Shown here piece after piece: positions 10,375-20,919 of a stretch of DNA of 64,000 bases. Position 1 is the first letter of the stretch, and each line of letters starts with the position of its first letter. The notes beneath the pieces are model-generated. The model was not told where the DNA came from. It saw only the letters and a list, made by a program, of their open reading frames with translations, and did no database searches. The translations under genes were made by a program, and so were the position numbers. Source of the DNA: Gerris lacustris (Eukaryota; Arthropoda; Insecta; Hemiptera; Gerridae); contig OX578278.1 in assembly GCA_951217055.1 (NCBI GenBank), positions 36,043,688 to 36,107,687 of the forward strand. The letters are read 5' to 3'.

Positions 10375-11545
10375 GCGTTCATCTCGTAAAACGAAAATCC
10401 CAACATGAGCAACAATACATACTAAGCAACATGAAAACACACACGTAGCCTCTCACCTTGACATAACATGACATCGCAAGAGAGGGAGGGATGAGTCGGG
10501 ACTCAGCTCACGTCAAGGCCCTGGGGCTCAAGCCATGTGTTAGTGTGTTTAAACCACGTGCAGGTGTAATAACGTGGATAGGTTTCAACATATCCACGTG
10601 TTACAGAACGTCCCTTCTCTCCTGTATAATCCTTTATACCTATCTGATCCTTCCCCTAAGCCCTTCTCCAACCCTAGCTTGCCTTGATGCCCCCAAAATT
10701 ATAATTCCCAGGCAATTTCGCAAAACATCGCTTTTAAACCTCTATACTCAGGCCGAGAGCAGGATCTGAATTTCACTTTTCATTGTAGGCTGTGACTAGA
10801 GGGAGGCGGAAAAGAGATAGGCCTGCCTCCTCATCAGTAACCAAGCCTTATACTACTTTTACACGAAATTCTATTTAATGTTAATCTTACTTTAACATTC
10901 ACTTGAAACCAGTTTAATTCAAATATTTTCCCTGTAAACATGAATTTAATTTACACGAAATTTAAAATTGCATTAGCTTCCTTATTCGACTCTTTTACTT
11001 AAAAAAATAAATAAATAAAAATCTGTTGCAGTTTCAGATTTCGGCTGGGATAATAGCTTAGTCTTTCTGTTAGGCACTGTTTGCAATGTTTATTATAAAT
11101 ACTTCCGTACTTCCACTATTCACAATAACGCAGTTGGAAATAAGCCACAACTATACAAATGAAAACCATATTCATTATATTCAAACGAAGCCAGTTATAA
11201 TAGAACAAGCTCCCGATGATTAATGTTGCTTCCCTTGATACGTTGATAGTGAACAACAATAAAGGCAATAGACAACAAACAAATAAATAAATGTGTCCGA
11301 CAATTCAATATTTTGATCAAATATTTTTTATGTGTAAAAAAAAAAAAAATACAACATGTAAAAAATAACAAGTAACAACCAAGTAACAAAAAAATACAAT
11401 TACGACTCTACTGTTATAATTGGATAGTTTAAAACGAATAATGTATGTTTAAATACAGAACACGTTCTAGAATACAATCACATAATTATAGAAACCTTTG
11501 GCTGAACTAATTTGACTATTTTTTCCTAAAATGAGGGAAAAGAGT
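10375..11545. other. Unassigned sequence, no gene seen
   Basis: There is a short hairpin at about 10570-10603 (ACGTGGATAG...ATATCCACGT). Otherwise AT-rich with short frames and no domains. Confidence 0.4.
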
Positions 11546-11811
11546 ATTTAGGCCAGTCAAATTAGACCTATAATTTGCAAAGTATGATGTAGTTCTGATT
11601 TTTTGATAAGTGGTTCGGACCAGTTAGGGTAGTGTCATCCTAAGTTTACAGCTTCGAAAAACCTGTGCTAGCTGCGTAATATGTGGAAAACTGAAAATGT
11701 TTTGGACTTTTTCCAGTTGTTGCTATATAACTCGTAAACTATGCGTGTTCGATGTTAGTTGGTCTTACAACTTTTTGAGTACAATAAATTTACAACAATT
11801 TAAGCCCAACG

Positions 11812-12185
11812 GCAACTCTGTACGTCCAATAGTTCCGAGATATAGTACTTTAAAAATTGGACATTTTTTTCCCAAAATGGAAATTTTATGTATTGCTGAA
11901 GTTTCGGGGCGAATATCGGCGTAAAAATGTTAACCCACGAAAAAAGTTAAAAGGAATGAAGTTGTAGCAAATATAATTAGCTTCCTTTAAGATCCAATGA
12001 AAACTCTGTACGTCTAATAGTTACCGAGATATGACACTTCAAAAATTACTATTATTTTCCAAAAAAATGGAAATTTTAAGTATTGCTCTCATTTCGGGCC
12101 GAATATCGGCATAAAATCTCCCACCTACGAGAAAAGTCATAAGAAAAGAAGTTGTAGTAAATTTAATTGGCTTCAATTCAAGCAA
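11812..12185. repeat. Tandem duplication, two units of about 185 bp
   Basis: Units 11812-11997 and 11998-12185 share ACTCTGTACGTC, TAATAGTT/CAATAGTT, CCGAGATAT, TGGAAATTTTA, TATTGCT, TTTCGGGGCGAATATCGGC and GAAGTTGTAG. A related segment recurs once, inverted, at about 14290-14345. Confidence 0.75.
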
Positions 12186-12257
12186 AAATTAAGCCTGTAG
12201 ACAAAACAGTTCTGTTGCAATCGTAAAAAGAACAAAAAAATCGGGTACGGGGTACCT

Positions 12258-13061
12258 CGGAACTTTTCCTCACTTCAGAGGCCACTAAAGTGGCCTCTCC
12301 TGCTGCTTCGCAGCAGGAGGAAGCAGCATTGGACGTGGTCAGTACTTGGATGACCGTTCTGAACAAACTGATTTATTATCATTCTTCAAAAATATTATAT
12401 TTAACACCTATATTTTATTTTATTATTTGAAGTTTGGCGGTATTTTGACAGATGTAAACAAACTTTGACGTCATCAAAATTATCGCACTAATAAATAATT
12501 ATATTCGCTTATAACTTTTAAACTAATAAATGGAATTTCATCGGGGTTTTTTTATATTAGTTCCTTAATTTTTTCCGGTTCCAACGATATGCGATATGCT
12601 ATACGTCAAAAACCTATTTATACTTTCGGTATTATTAACCGTCAAAGTTTAATAAATCAAAAATTGATAACTTCAAAATGGCGGCCAATATCAAAATGAA
12701 ATTTAGTGGGCTTGTTTGTTATACAGAGAGGTACATTCGTGCCAAATTTCAACTCGATCAGGACCATTTTCGATTTATTACGATTTTTTTTAATTTTTGC
12801 TTACTCAGCAAAGTGGGTTGAAGACGGCGAAAAAAGTTAATTTTCCGGGCGGCACCACTACAGGTAAGGACTGATTTTTCTGCCAAGTTTCAACACTCTA
12901 GGTTAAATACCTTGGGCGCTACAATGATTACACACACACGTCATGCTGAAAACCACTCAGGAGGTCTTAAAAACACCTAAAACGGATAATTTTGTTGAAA
13001 TCTCGAAAAAAATTTTTTTGGTGAAAACAATACTTTTCCTACTATTAGTAGTGAGGAAAAG
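12258..13061. mobile_element. Repeat bounded by ACTTTTCCTCACT inverted ends, with a 5S-like segment
   Basis: The left tip ACTTTTCCTCACT (near 12258) recurs inverted at the right tip AGTGAGGAAAAGT (near 13049-13061), which itself forms a hairpin with ACTTTTCCT at about 13034. Near the left end are two tight GC-rich hairpins (GAGGCCACTAAAGTGGCCTC and CCTGCTGCTTCGCAGCAGG) followed by the 5S-like motif. The remainder is AT-rich and non-coding. Confidence 0.5.
12333..12360 (+). other. 5S rRNA box C-like fragment
   Basis: CGTGGTCAGTACTTGGATGA followed by CCG matches the 3' internal control region of 5S rRNA (consensus GGTTAGTACTTGGATGGGAG then ACCG) with a short deletion. No box A or complete 5S sequence is present, so this is a derived piece within a repeat and not a 5S gene. 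Confidence 0.55.
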
Positions 13062-13225
13062 TAAAAAGGGAAATTGCAATTTTTAAGAAATTAATCTAAA
13101 CAACTTTTTATAAATAGTTTTGAGCATTTGACTAAAGAAAAATGCATAGAATCATATTTAAAGGTAGAAAAGTGAAATTACATGTATGTAAATTTCTTAT
13201 TCAAAAGTATTTGCTATCAAAGCGC

Positions 13226-13711
13226 TTAACGTATTAGTTTTTCGAGGGTCCTGGCTGATGACGGTCGTATTCCGAAACTGAAGGAAGTTGTTGGGGAATT
13301 TCGTCTATTTGGGCTGCTCTTTAGAAGGGAGAGGATCGTCGGGGCGTCTTCATCCTCGTCTATTAGAATTATAGCCACGGCGTGACAAGTCTTGCTGAGC
13401 ATATAAGCCCAGTTCTCCGGCAACTTTCTCCGGCAACTGCAAGCTCCCGTGCATCCCTTCTTGAACTTACAAGTGAGATTATTTTTCCTTCTCTTTTTTA
13501 CTGTCCCCTTTATATTACAAGTGAGCGATTTGAGAAGGATTACTTGAGCTGATTCGCATGATTGGGGGAGGGGGGGGGGATTCAATATCTCTACGAGTGA
13601 AAGAAATGGTGCAAGTTTGAGTGCAGCTTGACTCAGCTCTGCCACTTTTCTGTAAGTCAAAATTTTGAATGGTCGATCCCAAGGCGCATAGGAGAACGAG
13701 TAGGCTCGCAT
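13226..13711 (-). pseudogene. Cys-rich tail of an unidentified TE-associated protein
   Basis: The 161-residue open stretch includes SAQVILLKSLTCNIKGT, then CKFKKGCTGACSCRRKLPENW. A short hydrophobic LL-K-x-CxC segment followed by KKGC-x-x-x-CxCRK resembles the cysteine-rich C-terminus of a large protein family that is repeated in insect genomes and that I associate with mobile elements. The upstream part is in another frame (13515-13724, with a Pro-rich PPPPP tract over a G-run). The catalytic portion of such a protein is not visible, and the position inside the inverted-repeat unit suggests a remnant. It could also be a chance frame. Confidence 0.3.
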
Positions 13712-14639
13712 CCTCTCTAAACAACGATCATTTTCGTAGGATGTGTTTTGTTAAGGGCGGTTTCGGATAATATCGGAAGTCATCATCTTCTTTCGCTTTC
13801 TTAGTTTCAATGCTCTGGAGTCTAAACGCAGAGCACAACTTGTCAATGAGGCATCGTTTATTGGAAGAGTTCGCTAACAGTTTCTCTTAGAGCACAATAG
13901 TTAAGGAGTCATAAAGCAGCGTAGCGACATAATTGCTCTGCGGTTTTAGTACTCCAGAGGGCCCCATCCTATACTTGAATGAGTAGGTGATATAGCTAGA
14001 AACAACTGCCCTGATCGAAGTGGTTTCGGTGCCAGGTAACGTTGTGGAGATCCCCTATCCTCGACTATAAACGTACTGGTCCCAACAGAGATCTTTTGGA
14101 AGATTAGAGTGAAAGAGGGATAGAAAGTAATTTGCCACCTCAAGCATTTCCTCTTCGTTGAGCAATACTCATGGGCCACTTCGAATTTGAAATACTCTGT
14201 TAATTCTGTGTCCGACTGCTTAGAGATGCACAACTTTTAAAAGATGGTGAGTGAATCAACGTCAAACGGCGTGTTATGCGTGTTAACTGACAATTTTTGA
14301 AGTGTCATATTTTGGAAACTATTGGACGTACAGAGCTGCAGTTGGACTTATGCTGCTGCAAATTTACTGAACTTTAAAAATAGTATGAACGACTGATATC
14401 GAAAAGCACATAGTTTACGAGTTATATGGCAAAAACTAAAAAAAGTCTGAATTTATTTAAGTTTTTCACGTATTACGCAGCTAGCACAGGTTTTTCGAAG
14501 CTGCCAACTTAGGATCACATTACCCTAACTGGTCTGAACAACATTTAAAAAAATTAGAACTACATCACGCTTTGCGAATTTAGCTATTTATTATGTATGT
14601 TTTGACTGGCCTAATTTGATAATTCGAGAAATCAAGGAG

Positions 14640-16260
14640 AGATAAAAGAAAGTTTTCGAGAATTAAAAGTAAACAGAATAATCAATAATAAAGGGGCGGC
14701 CAATGTTACCGGAATTTTCCCTTGAGATCTTGACAATATGATACAACTAGAACGAGGTTTTATTTTATTTTCAAATAGTATAAACCCTTTACACTGGCCA
14801 ATTTCGGTCAATTTGACCTTTTTAACTCCTCTTTTTTATTTGTTTCTTCTCTTTTCGGACCAGAACCAATTTGATTATAAGATGGAGGGAGGGGTCAACG
14901 GAAGATACCGGTTTCTTCATTGACCAAGGTCAATATAAAAAAAAGGGATGAGGGGGGGGGGGGCGTGTTGACCCGCATAGCAAAGTAAGTTGGCCTCGTT
15001 CTTTCCACCGAGACCCCTTCTACTGAGGGTCTCCTGAAAAAAAAGAGATAGAGAAAAAAATCTAATTTGTCGCCGTAGAGAGGAGCCAAAAAGAAGGGAA
15101 TAACAAATGAGGTGTTGAGGCAAAGGATTCAGACCGAACTGAGGAACCTGAATAGAAATACAAAGAGGGAAAAAGAAGAGCTGGGAATAGTTTTCGAGCT
15201 AAGTGGTTGCTGGACTCTCCGGGGGGTCTCTACCTAGTCCATGGCTCCTCTACCTCTAGTTATTCACAGAAAAAAATATCCTCTACTTTTATTTTTAAAA
15301 AACCAAAAATAAACTAGCAATGCTTTGTGGTATGCCAACCTTTCAGGATCATTCAAATAGAATTACACCCCTCAAAGGATACTGTGGGATCGTAATATAA
15401 ATAGACTCCTTTGAAAAATAAATGATTACACGATAACAAAAGAAATAAATAATCCTTAACAGATCAAATAAAAATTGTTGGAGAGTCTCAAACATGGAAG
15501 AATAAATATATATAAATGTCTGCTGGCATTTGGTGGTAGGCTGAGTTGGATATAACAATGTCTAAAACAGTATGTTGTACACTAATTATCCCTAAAAAAT
15601 GTTTAATTGTCTTATATGTTGTAACAAGCACATTAATTTAGTTTATGCCCAACTCAGTTGGTAGTTAGGGGGTGGGTTGTAGTGAAAAAAATAATTAATA
15701 AAACAAAAATTACAAACAAAATAAATATCTATAGGAATTTAGGCGCCAGGTTCTTTTAAATATGTGGGACAAGAACCAACCCATTACACAAAAATAATTG
15801 TATTGGCTGAATGAACTGTATCTTATATTAAAATAAATTTGTCCAGAAGTAGGATGGTTGAGGATCTGATTGACGGTAAGACCACTTCGGCCCCAGACTA
15901 AACACCAAAAACGAAATGGTGCCACCATGTTCGGCCAAAAGAAAAAAAGCTTACCTTCACAAGAAAGGTTCGGGAGTGGTTCTAAATTTGAAAAAAAAGA
16001 AACAGTTGAGGAGAACTACACTTATAGCAAAACACACTGAGCTTACTACTGAACTTACTGACAAACCTTAACATTTTCTTTTAGAGGTTCGGCCTCACGG
16101 CCAAAGCCGCCGGCCACCACGCCGTTCCAAAAGCCTCTGCCTGGGTCAAAACCTCATAGCATGGCGTACCTCAGCAAAACCACACAAAACAAAAAAAACC
16201 GGATTGATCATATTATTTGTTTCAGAAGTAAAACATATGGGAAAATTTAAAACAAAAAGA
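14640..16260. other. Unassigned sequence
   Basis: Contains a (G)11 run near 14952 and a GC-richer island at about 16085-16160 (GGTTCGGCCTCACGGCC). Similar GTTCGGCC words occur at 15929 and 16086. No coding domain or bounded element was recognised. Confidence 0.35.
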
Positions 16261-16268
16261 TTAAAAAT

Positions 16269-16816
16269 AGACTGCCAATTAGTGTGGCACAAAGCTTCCT
16301 CGCATCCTATCATGTATTTTATTGTTATATTGTTTATTGTGTAAAAACTATTAATATAGTTTTAGAGATCTTTAACACTTCATAGCTGTGTCACTGTTGG
16401 TTTTACTAAAAAATTGTATTTTGAAAAAAATGTTTGTTTCATTGAATAAATGAAGATCGATTTTTTCCCCGACCTAAAATTCCAATTTTAAATTTGAAGT
16501 TCACGTTTACGCGAGCGTTGCGCGTGAACGCTTGGACGGATAACGTTGTCCAACGAACTCGTTCTGAGCATTGATAAAATGAACATGTCTACCAAATTTC
16601 ATCAAAATCGGTTGACATTTACTCAAGTTATCGTCACACGTTTCATAATTCACGGACACACAGACCGACAGACAGACAGACAGACACGAGACCAAAAATG
16701 TTCCCTGATGTCTGAAACGGATTTCTGTCTTGGAATTTTTAAAATCGGAGACATAAAAGTTTTTCGTTCTCAAAAGTGAACACAATGTTTCCGTTACCTT
16801 CGGTAAGCTCGGAAGC
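16269..16816 (-). mobile_element. Helentron-like non-autonomous element, family A, full length
   Basis: Read on the minus strand it begins with the GCTTCCG/CGGAAGC hairpin and AAGGTAACGG. Then come a (TCTG)n core (16660-16684 on +), the CGTAAACGTGAAC block and AGGAAGC, and the 3' stem-loop TGCCA-CACTAAT-TGGCA. Inverted repeats near the ends, a (GTCT)n-type core and a 3' stem-loop are the published architecture of DINE-1/HINE elements. The 103-residue frame here (SVCLSVCLSV) is translation of the repeat core, not a gene. Confidence 0.75.
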
Positions 16817-16913
16817 AAAATAAAAAGTAGGTAGGATTTCTCCAGAACCCCGAAATTAAAAATTATAATGGAAAAAAATATGGCCCACCTGATAAATTTT
16901 CCACCGAATTTAA

Positions 16914-17689
16914 ACTAGGCATCGCGTGGCTCTATCATTGAAGCGAGCGTATTGCAATAAAATACTGAATATTAATATTTGTTATTCATGATGAATGTCA
17001 TAGTTGAAGATAAGTGGAAGAGGGTAGTAAGGGGTTGAGTGGGGGTACTCGGTACAAAGCTTTACTTCATAACAAACCTACACACAAAACGACTATAAGA
17101 ATCTTAACTACCCGGAATAGCTTTTAAACTAATATTATAAATGTATCACTTCATTACTCAAATACTACTGCATGTATCAAGTTGAAATTTTACATACTTG
17201 TTTCAATTGTACTTTTGACGATGTACATGAAGTTTTATTAAGATCGTTACGTTAGAACGTAAGATATCGGTAAAAAGGTTGTTTTCTCAATTTTAAACGT
17301 TTAGGTCCGCTTTAATAGTTTTAGCGATATTTATTAAATCATAGCAGTGTCGTTGTTGGTTTTACTGAAAAATGTTATTTGAAAAAAATGTTTGTTTCAT
17401 CGAATAGGTGATGATAGAATTTTTTCCCGTCCTGAAATTCCAATTTTAAATTTGAAGCTCACGTTTACGCGAGCATTGCGCGCGAACTCTTGGACGGATC
17501 ACGCTGTCCAACGAACTTAGCCTGAGTATTAGTAAGAAGATCATGTATACCAAATTTCAACTAAATCGGTCAACTTTTACTCAAGTTATCGTCACACGCG
17601 TAAACGTTACTGACAGACAGACAGACAGACCGACAGACAAGATGCATATTTCGTTGAATGTAAGAAGCTCGCTTACGGTCGCTTCAATA
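16914..17689 (-). mobile_element. Helentron-like non-autonomous element, family B
   Basis: This 776-bp copy matches the 780-bp copy at 27388-28167 end to end, in reverse orientation. The ends carry inverted repeats (ATTGAAGCGA / TCGCTTCAAT), a GACAGACAGACAG core at about 17613-17638, and a terminal GATGCCTAG-type 3' end (CTAGGCATC on +). The coincidence of both boundaries between two copies fixes the element limits. Confidence 0.8.
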
Positions 17690-17699
17690 AATAATTTAA

Positions 17700-18348
17700 C
17701 TGAAAATTTACCCCAATTACAAACTGTTACAATGTATTACACATTTTGATTGTTTAGGCTTTTCCACAACACTAATATGTTAGGCATAATAGTATATATG
17801 TACAAAATTTCAGGTTATTTAAAAGTTTTTATAGTTATTAACCAACAACATTTTAAACATATAAAAATTATGCTTTCAAGCAAAGCCATTTTATTTAAAG
17901 AAGCATGAAAAATTTGTTGTTTTTTATAATAATATTTTAAGCTGCGTCCATATCAATAAAAAATGGTATAAGTGATGAATTTACTAAGCAGTGAGAATAT
18001 TTACAACCCAAAATTACCTCACACAGTCAGTAAATTTTGTGTTGTGCACGCTGCATACCCTTGCTCTGTCTGTGCGTGGGATTATAGTCATCTGTATATA
18101 TAATTTTTTACCTAACACACAAAATTCACCATGTAAAACGTCCACACTCAAATCCTGTGTGCCACAAATTCCTTTGATGTTCACGAGAATATCGACATCC
18201 GATTGTTCGAGTGAGTTCTGTGTGGCAAAATATTTGGGTAATTTGTGTAAGACCATGTGCCAGAGTAACTACACTGCTATGCATACAAACCACATTCAAC
18301 ACACACAACCAAATTTTTATTTGTGTCGACCCAGCTTTATTAATCAAT
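17700..18348. other. Unassigned AT-rich sequence
   Basis: Frames in both strands at 17991-18353 overlap one another and show no domains. Several ACACA/TGTGT words are scattered here. Confidence 0.4.
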
Positions 18349-18607
18349 CATAATATACGAGGGCCGTTCGGAAAGTAACCTCCGATTGGCAACTGTGCGG
18401 TTGCCTGTGTGGTTGGTAGGTCAGTCTACATCAAGCCGAGGTTGAGTAAAGGTCAAGCACTACTTGGGATTTTATGGCATCTTGAAATGTGTGCTGGAAA
18501 AAAATCCCCGCCAAATGCGAACTGCGAGTTTTGAGGTGCTCGGTAAAACTTTTTGGCCCCCATCAAGGACAGAACTTCCAGTAACAACCTTTCTGTCACA
18601 TAATATA
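18349..18607 (+). mobile_element. Mariner 5' end fragment
   Basis: The TIR begins CGAGGGCCGTTCGG after a TA at 18356-18357. The 5' UTR resembles the one of the neighbouring minus-strand mariner, and the initiation region reads ATGTGTGCTGGAAAAAAA, parallel to the MSAPKK start of that copy. A stop follows after 15 codons. A 42-bp segment (18349-18390) recurs identically at 18599-18640. Confidence 0.6.
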
Positions 18608-19471
18608 CGAGGGCCGTTCGGAAAGTAACCTCCGATTGGCTCTAAACTGACCACGAAAATCCTCCAATTCAAATGAAAAGGAAAAAAAAAGATAGTGCCC
18701 AGTAGAGGTATAAAAAATAATAATTATATAAGTAATAATAACACAAAGAATGCCCAAGTACCTTAGATTATAAAAGGGGGTTTATTAGCAGTTAGAATAA
18801 TAATAAAGATAAATGTAATATTAGCCTGGTGTAATGGTGTGCAGTGCGGTGAAGAGTTCGAGTCTGCATTCATCAGAAAACTGGATCGGGCGTACAGATA
18901 GAGATTGACTCTGGAGACGAATATAATATATCCGGGCGGACTCTGCAAACTGGATTGGTATACAAGTGTCGGGCGGACATAAAAGGAAGGGTTTTAACTG
19001 AGATAATAGGCTTTAACACAGCTCTGAAATTGTGAAACGTCGATTTTCACTAACTTTTCCATCAATTTTCTGAAGGAGTTCATCTGTGTGACTCATGATG
19101 GCCTACCACTTCTCTTTTCATCATGAATGTTTTTTTGTCCACTTTTAAATAAACTAACCCATTTATGTACAACTCCTTCACTCATAACACTTGGTCCACC
19201 ATGCACAGCACAAAGTTCTCTATGAATAGATGCTGCCGAATATTGTTTTGCCGTAAAAAACCTTATGATAGCTTGCACTTCACATTTGGCGGGGAGTTTT
19301 TTTGGAGCGGACATTTCAAGATGCTATAAAAACCAAACTAGCGCCCGTTGGACATTCACTCGACCTTGGCTTGATGCAGACCTGCCGCGTACGTCAGTGC
19401 AACAATAGGGCCACTACTCCCACTACTTCGTGCTCAGTGGCCAATCGGAGGTTACTTCTTAATGGTCCTCG
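18608..19471 (-). mobile_element. Internally deleted mariner element
   Basis: Inverted ends lie next to TA on both sides (18606-18607 and 19472-19473). The right end reads ACGAGGACCATTAAGAAGTA on the minus strand and the left end CGAGGGCCGTTCGGAAAGTA. Only the N-terminal third of the transposase survives. The interior from about 18645 to 19010 is unrelated AT-rich sequence. Confidence 0.75.
19015..19314 (-). pseudogene. Mariner transposase, N-terminal DNA-binding part
   Basis: Cut-and-paste transposase of the Tc1/mariner superfamily; the N-terminus binds the inverted repeats. The 73-residue frame carries the first helix-turn-helix (AIIRFFTAKQYSAASIHREL), then VHKWVSLFKSGQKNIHDEKR and SGRPS, the classic mariner signature. 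A stop lies immediately after GRPS (near 19093). One base further the expected continuation is readable in another frame (DELLQKIDGKVSENRRFT). The DD(34)D catalytic domain, WVPHEL and YSPDLAP motifs are absent. The start methionine at 19312-19314 is the natural one because the MSAPKK start is shared with the fragment at 18490. Confidence 0.85.
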
Positions 19472-19497
19472 TAAAAAAAAGAATGACAAAAAATGTG

Positions 19498-19545
19498 ATA
19501 AACACTACATTACAATTGTATTGGAAATTGTAATGTAGTGTTTAT
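19498..19545. repeat. 20-bp-arm hairpin
   Basis: ATAAACACTACATTACAATT is repeated inverted after an 8-base spacer (right arm 19526-19545). It lies just outside the mariner end. Confidence 0.8.
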
Positions 19546-19549
19546 AGAC

Positions 19550-20088
19550 ACTTTGTACAGTGTTTTCCTAACTTAAAATGGAATACACAATACTTTTTCT
19601 CTACATATATATGTATTACATATATATAAGAAAGTTAAACAATTATGGAACTCCTATTTAATGTCAAGTTCCTTCAAAAATATTTATTCTGTATAATGCA
19701 TTAAGGAAGCATTTAAGAATCAAAGATTAAAAGCTCAAGATTTAGGGAAACACAATTAAGTAGATCTGGAAAATATTATATAAAAAATTTATAATGTTAC
19801 ATTTTAAAATGTTTGCTATTAGAAGAATAAATTATTTCAAAGTAAAATATATTTCATGTTGATGAAATTACACATAAATTATGATTGTGGCTATTTTAAT
19901 ATTTTAAAGTTGTGTAATGGAGTAAATTTGAATTTATTTTGAAACCTTTAACTTTTGAAGCAGCAAATTTTCATACTCTAAAGTGACAATTTAAATGTTG
20001 AATTATACCTACATTTAATATAATGTTATAATGTTACCTTTGAAGCTTCACTCTTGACTTAATTTGAAAAGGCAAGTGGCAATGATTG
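19550..20088. other. AT-rich sequence, nothing recognised
   Basis: No coding or bounded repeat structure was seen. Confidence 0.4.
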
Positions 20089-20356
20089 ATTATAATTAGG
20101 GCTCGGATCGATATGCTCGATAAAATCTCCAGATATGCTCGAAAACCACCTGTTTTATGCTCGATAGATATGCTCGAAAAGCCTATTATATGCTCGAAAA
20201 AACCCATAATATGCTGTTAAATATTATGCAGAATATGTTCGAAAAACACTGTTTAAAACTATAGAGAGGACAGTGAAACAAAAAAATCTTCGTATATCTT
20301 TATATCTTAATCTTTTTATTCGTATCTTTTAAAAAACGTATGTTTATATACGAGTA

Positions 20357-20630
20357 TTATTTTCTAATTGATACACTGCTATACCCACAAGTTTCTAGTA
20401 TATGTATGAGAATTTTTATGTAAAAGTTATAGTTTAAAAGTTTATTTACAAAATGTTCGGTGTTAGGAGAGTCAATGAAGTAGATTGGTATTGGTCTGTA
20501 CATCAAGAATTTTTCTATATTTTCACTTTGAAGTGATTTTCTTAAATCGGCCAATAATATCTTTCGACGTCAATTGACACGAGAGGTAAATATTTAACTG
20601 ATGCTGCATCTTGTGCAGAGTAGTTTGGAA
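20357..20630 (-). pseudogene. hAT transposase C-terminal (dimerisation) remnant
   Basis: On the minus strand SVKYLPLVSIDVER is followed, after a small deletion that shifts the frame, by LLADLRKSLQSENIEKFLM. In hAT transposases the C-terminal dimerisation region reads (F)KYAPLTSVDVERSFS... LLSDNRRSLTxENIEKxL. The catalytic DDE part is missing. The same remnant, in opposite orientation, is at about 30950-31130. Confidence 0.75.
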
Positions 20631-20684
20631 AATCGTCTGACATTGCTGACTCACCACGCAGCATTCTCCCCAAGTCCAATCCTC

Positions 20685-20919
20685 GGCACTTCTTTAGATG
20701 GTTACTCCCTTTATAAAAACAACAGAGGGGAGTAACAATCTAAAGAAGGTATAGGGAATGTTCTTCTTTAGACTGTTACTCCCCTTATAAAAACTAAAGT
20801 GTGATATTCCTTTGTCCCAAAGTACATTGGACTTAACATCCCTTTGTCGTATTAGTTGTATAGTCAAAGCCATTTATATCCTAAAAATACGTAGGGGAGT
20901 AACAATCTAAAGAAGTACC
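20685..20919. mobile_element. hAT-type MITE nested in the hAT element
   Basis: Flanked by an exact 8-bp duplication CAATCCTC (20677-20684 and 20920-20927). TIRs are GGCACTTCTTTAGATGGTTA and TAACAATCTAAAGAAGTACC. The first 60 bp form an extra nested inverted unit (ACTTCTTTAG...CTAAAGAAGG). The second hAT copy at 30403-31488 lacks this insert and has one CAATCCTC (as GAGGATTG), an empty site. Confidence 0.92.

Larger units (their letters stand above)
11548..14617. mobile_element. 3.1-kb unit bounded by about 320-bp inverted repeats
   Basis: Left arm 11548-11868 and right arm 14285-14617 are reverse complements at roughly 70-75% by eye. Shared landmarks are AGGCCAGTCAAA, GATGTAGTTCT, CCAGTTAGGGTA, CTTCGAAAAACCTGTGCTAG, ATAACTCGTAAACTATG and CTGTACGTCCAATAGTT. 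Between them lie a 185-bp tandem duplication, a 5S rRNA-derived element and a Cys-rich reading frame. No transposase was recognised. This may be an old long-TIR DNA element or a secondary inversion. Confidence 0.6.

Noticed and set aside
10257..10448. Small protein of alternating Ile-Tyr
   Set aside because: Pure translation of (TA)n; the same applies to frames over the arrays at 49349 and 61258.
12333..12360. 5S rRNA gene
   Set aside because: Only the box C-like segment is present, with an internal deletion; no complete 120-base gene.
15840..16160. LTR retrotransposon primer-binding region
   Set aside because: TGGTGCCACCATG near 15919 recalls a tRNA primer site, but no paired long terminal repeats or gag/pol coding were found.
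16507..16818. Protein with SVCLSVCLSV repeats (also at 27419, 50680, 51359, 51543)
   Set aside because: These frames run across the (TCTG)n core and conserved blocks of non-autonomous Helentron-like elements. Their similarity reflects DNA-level repetition, and frames differ between copies.
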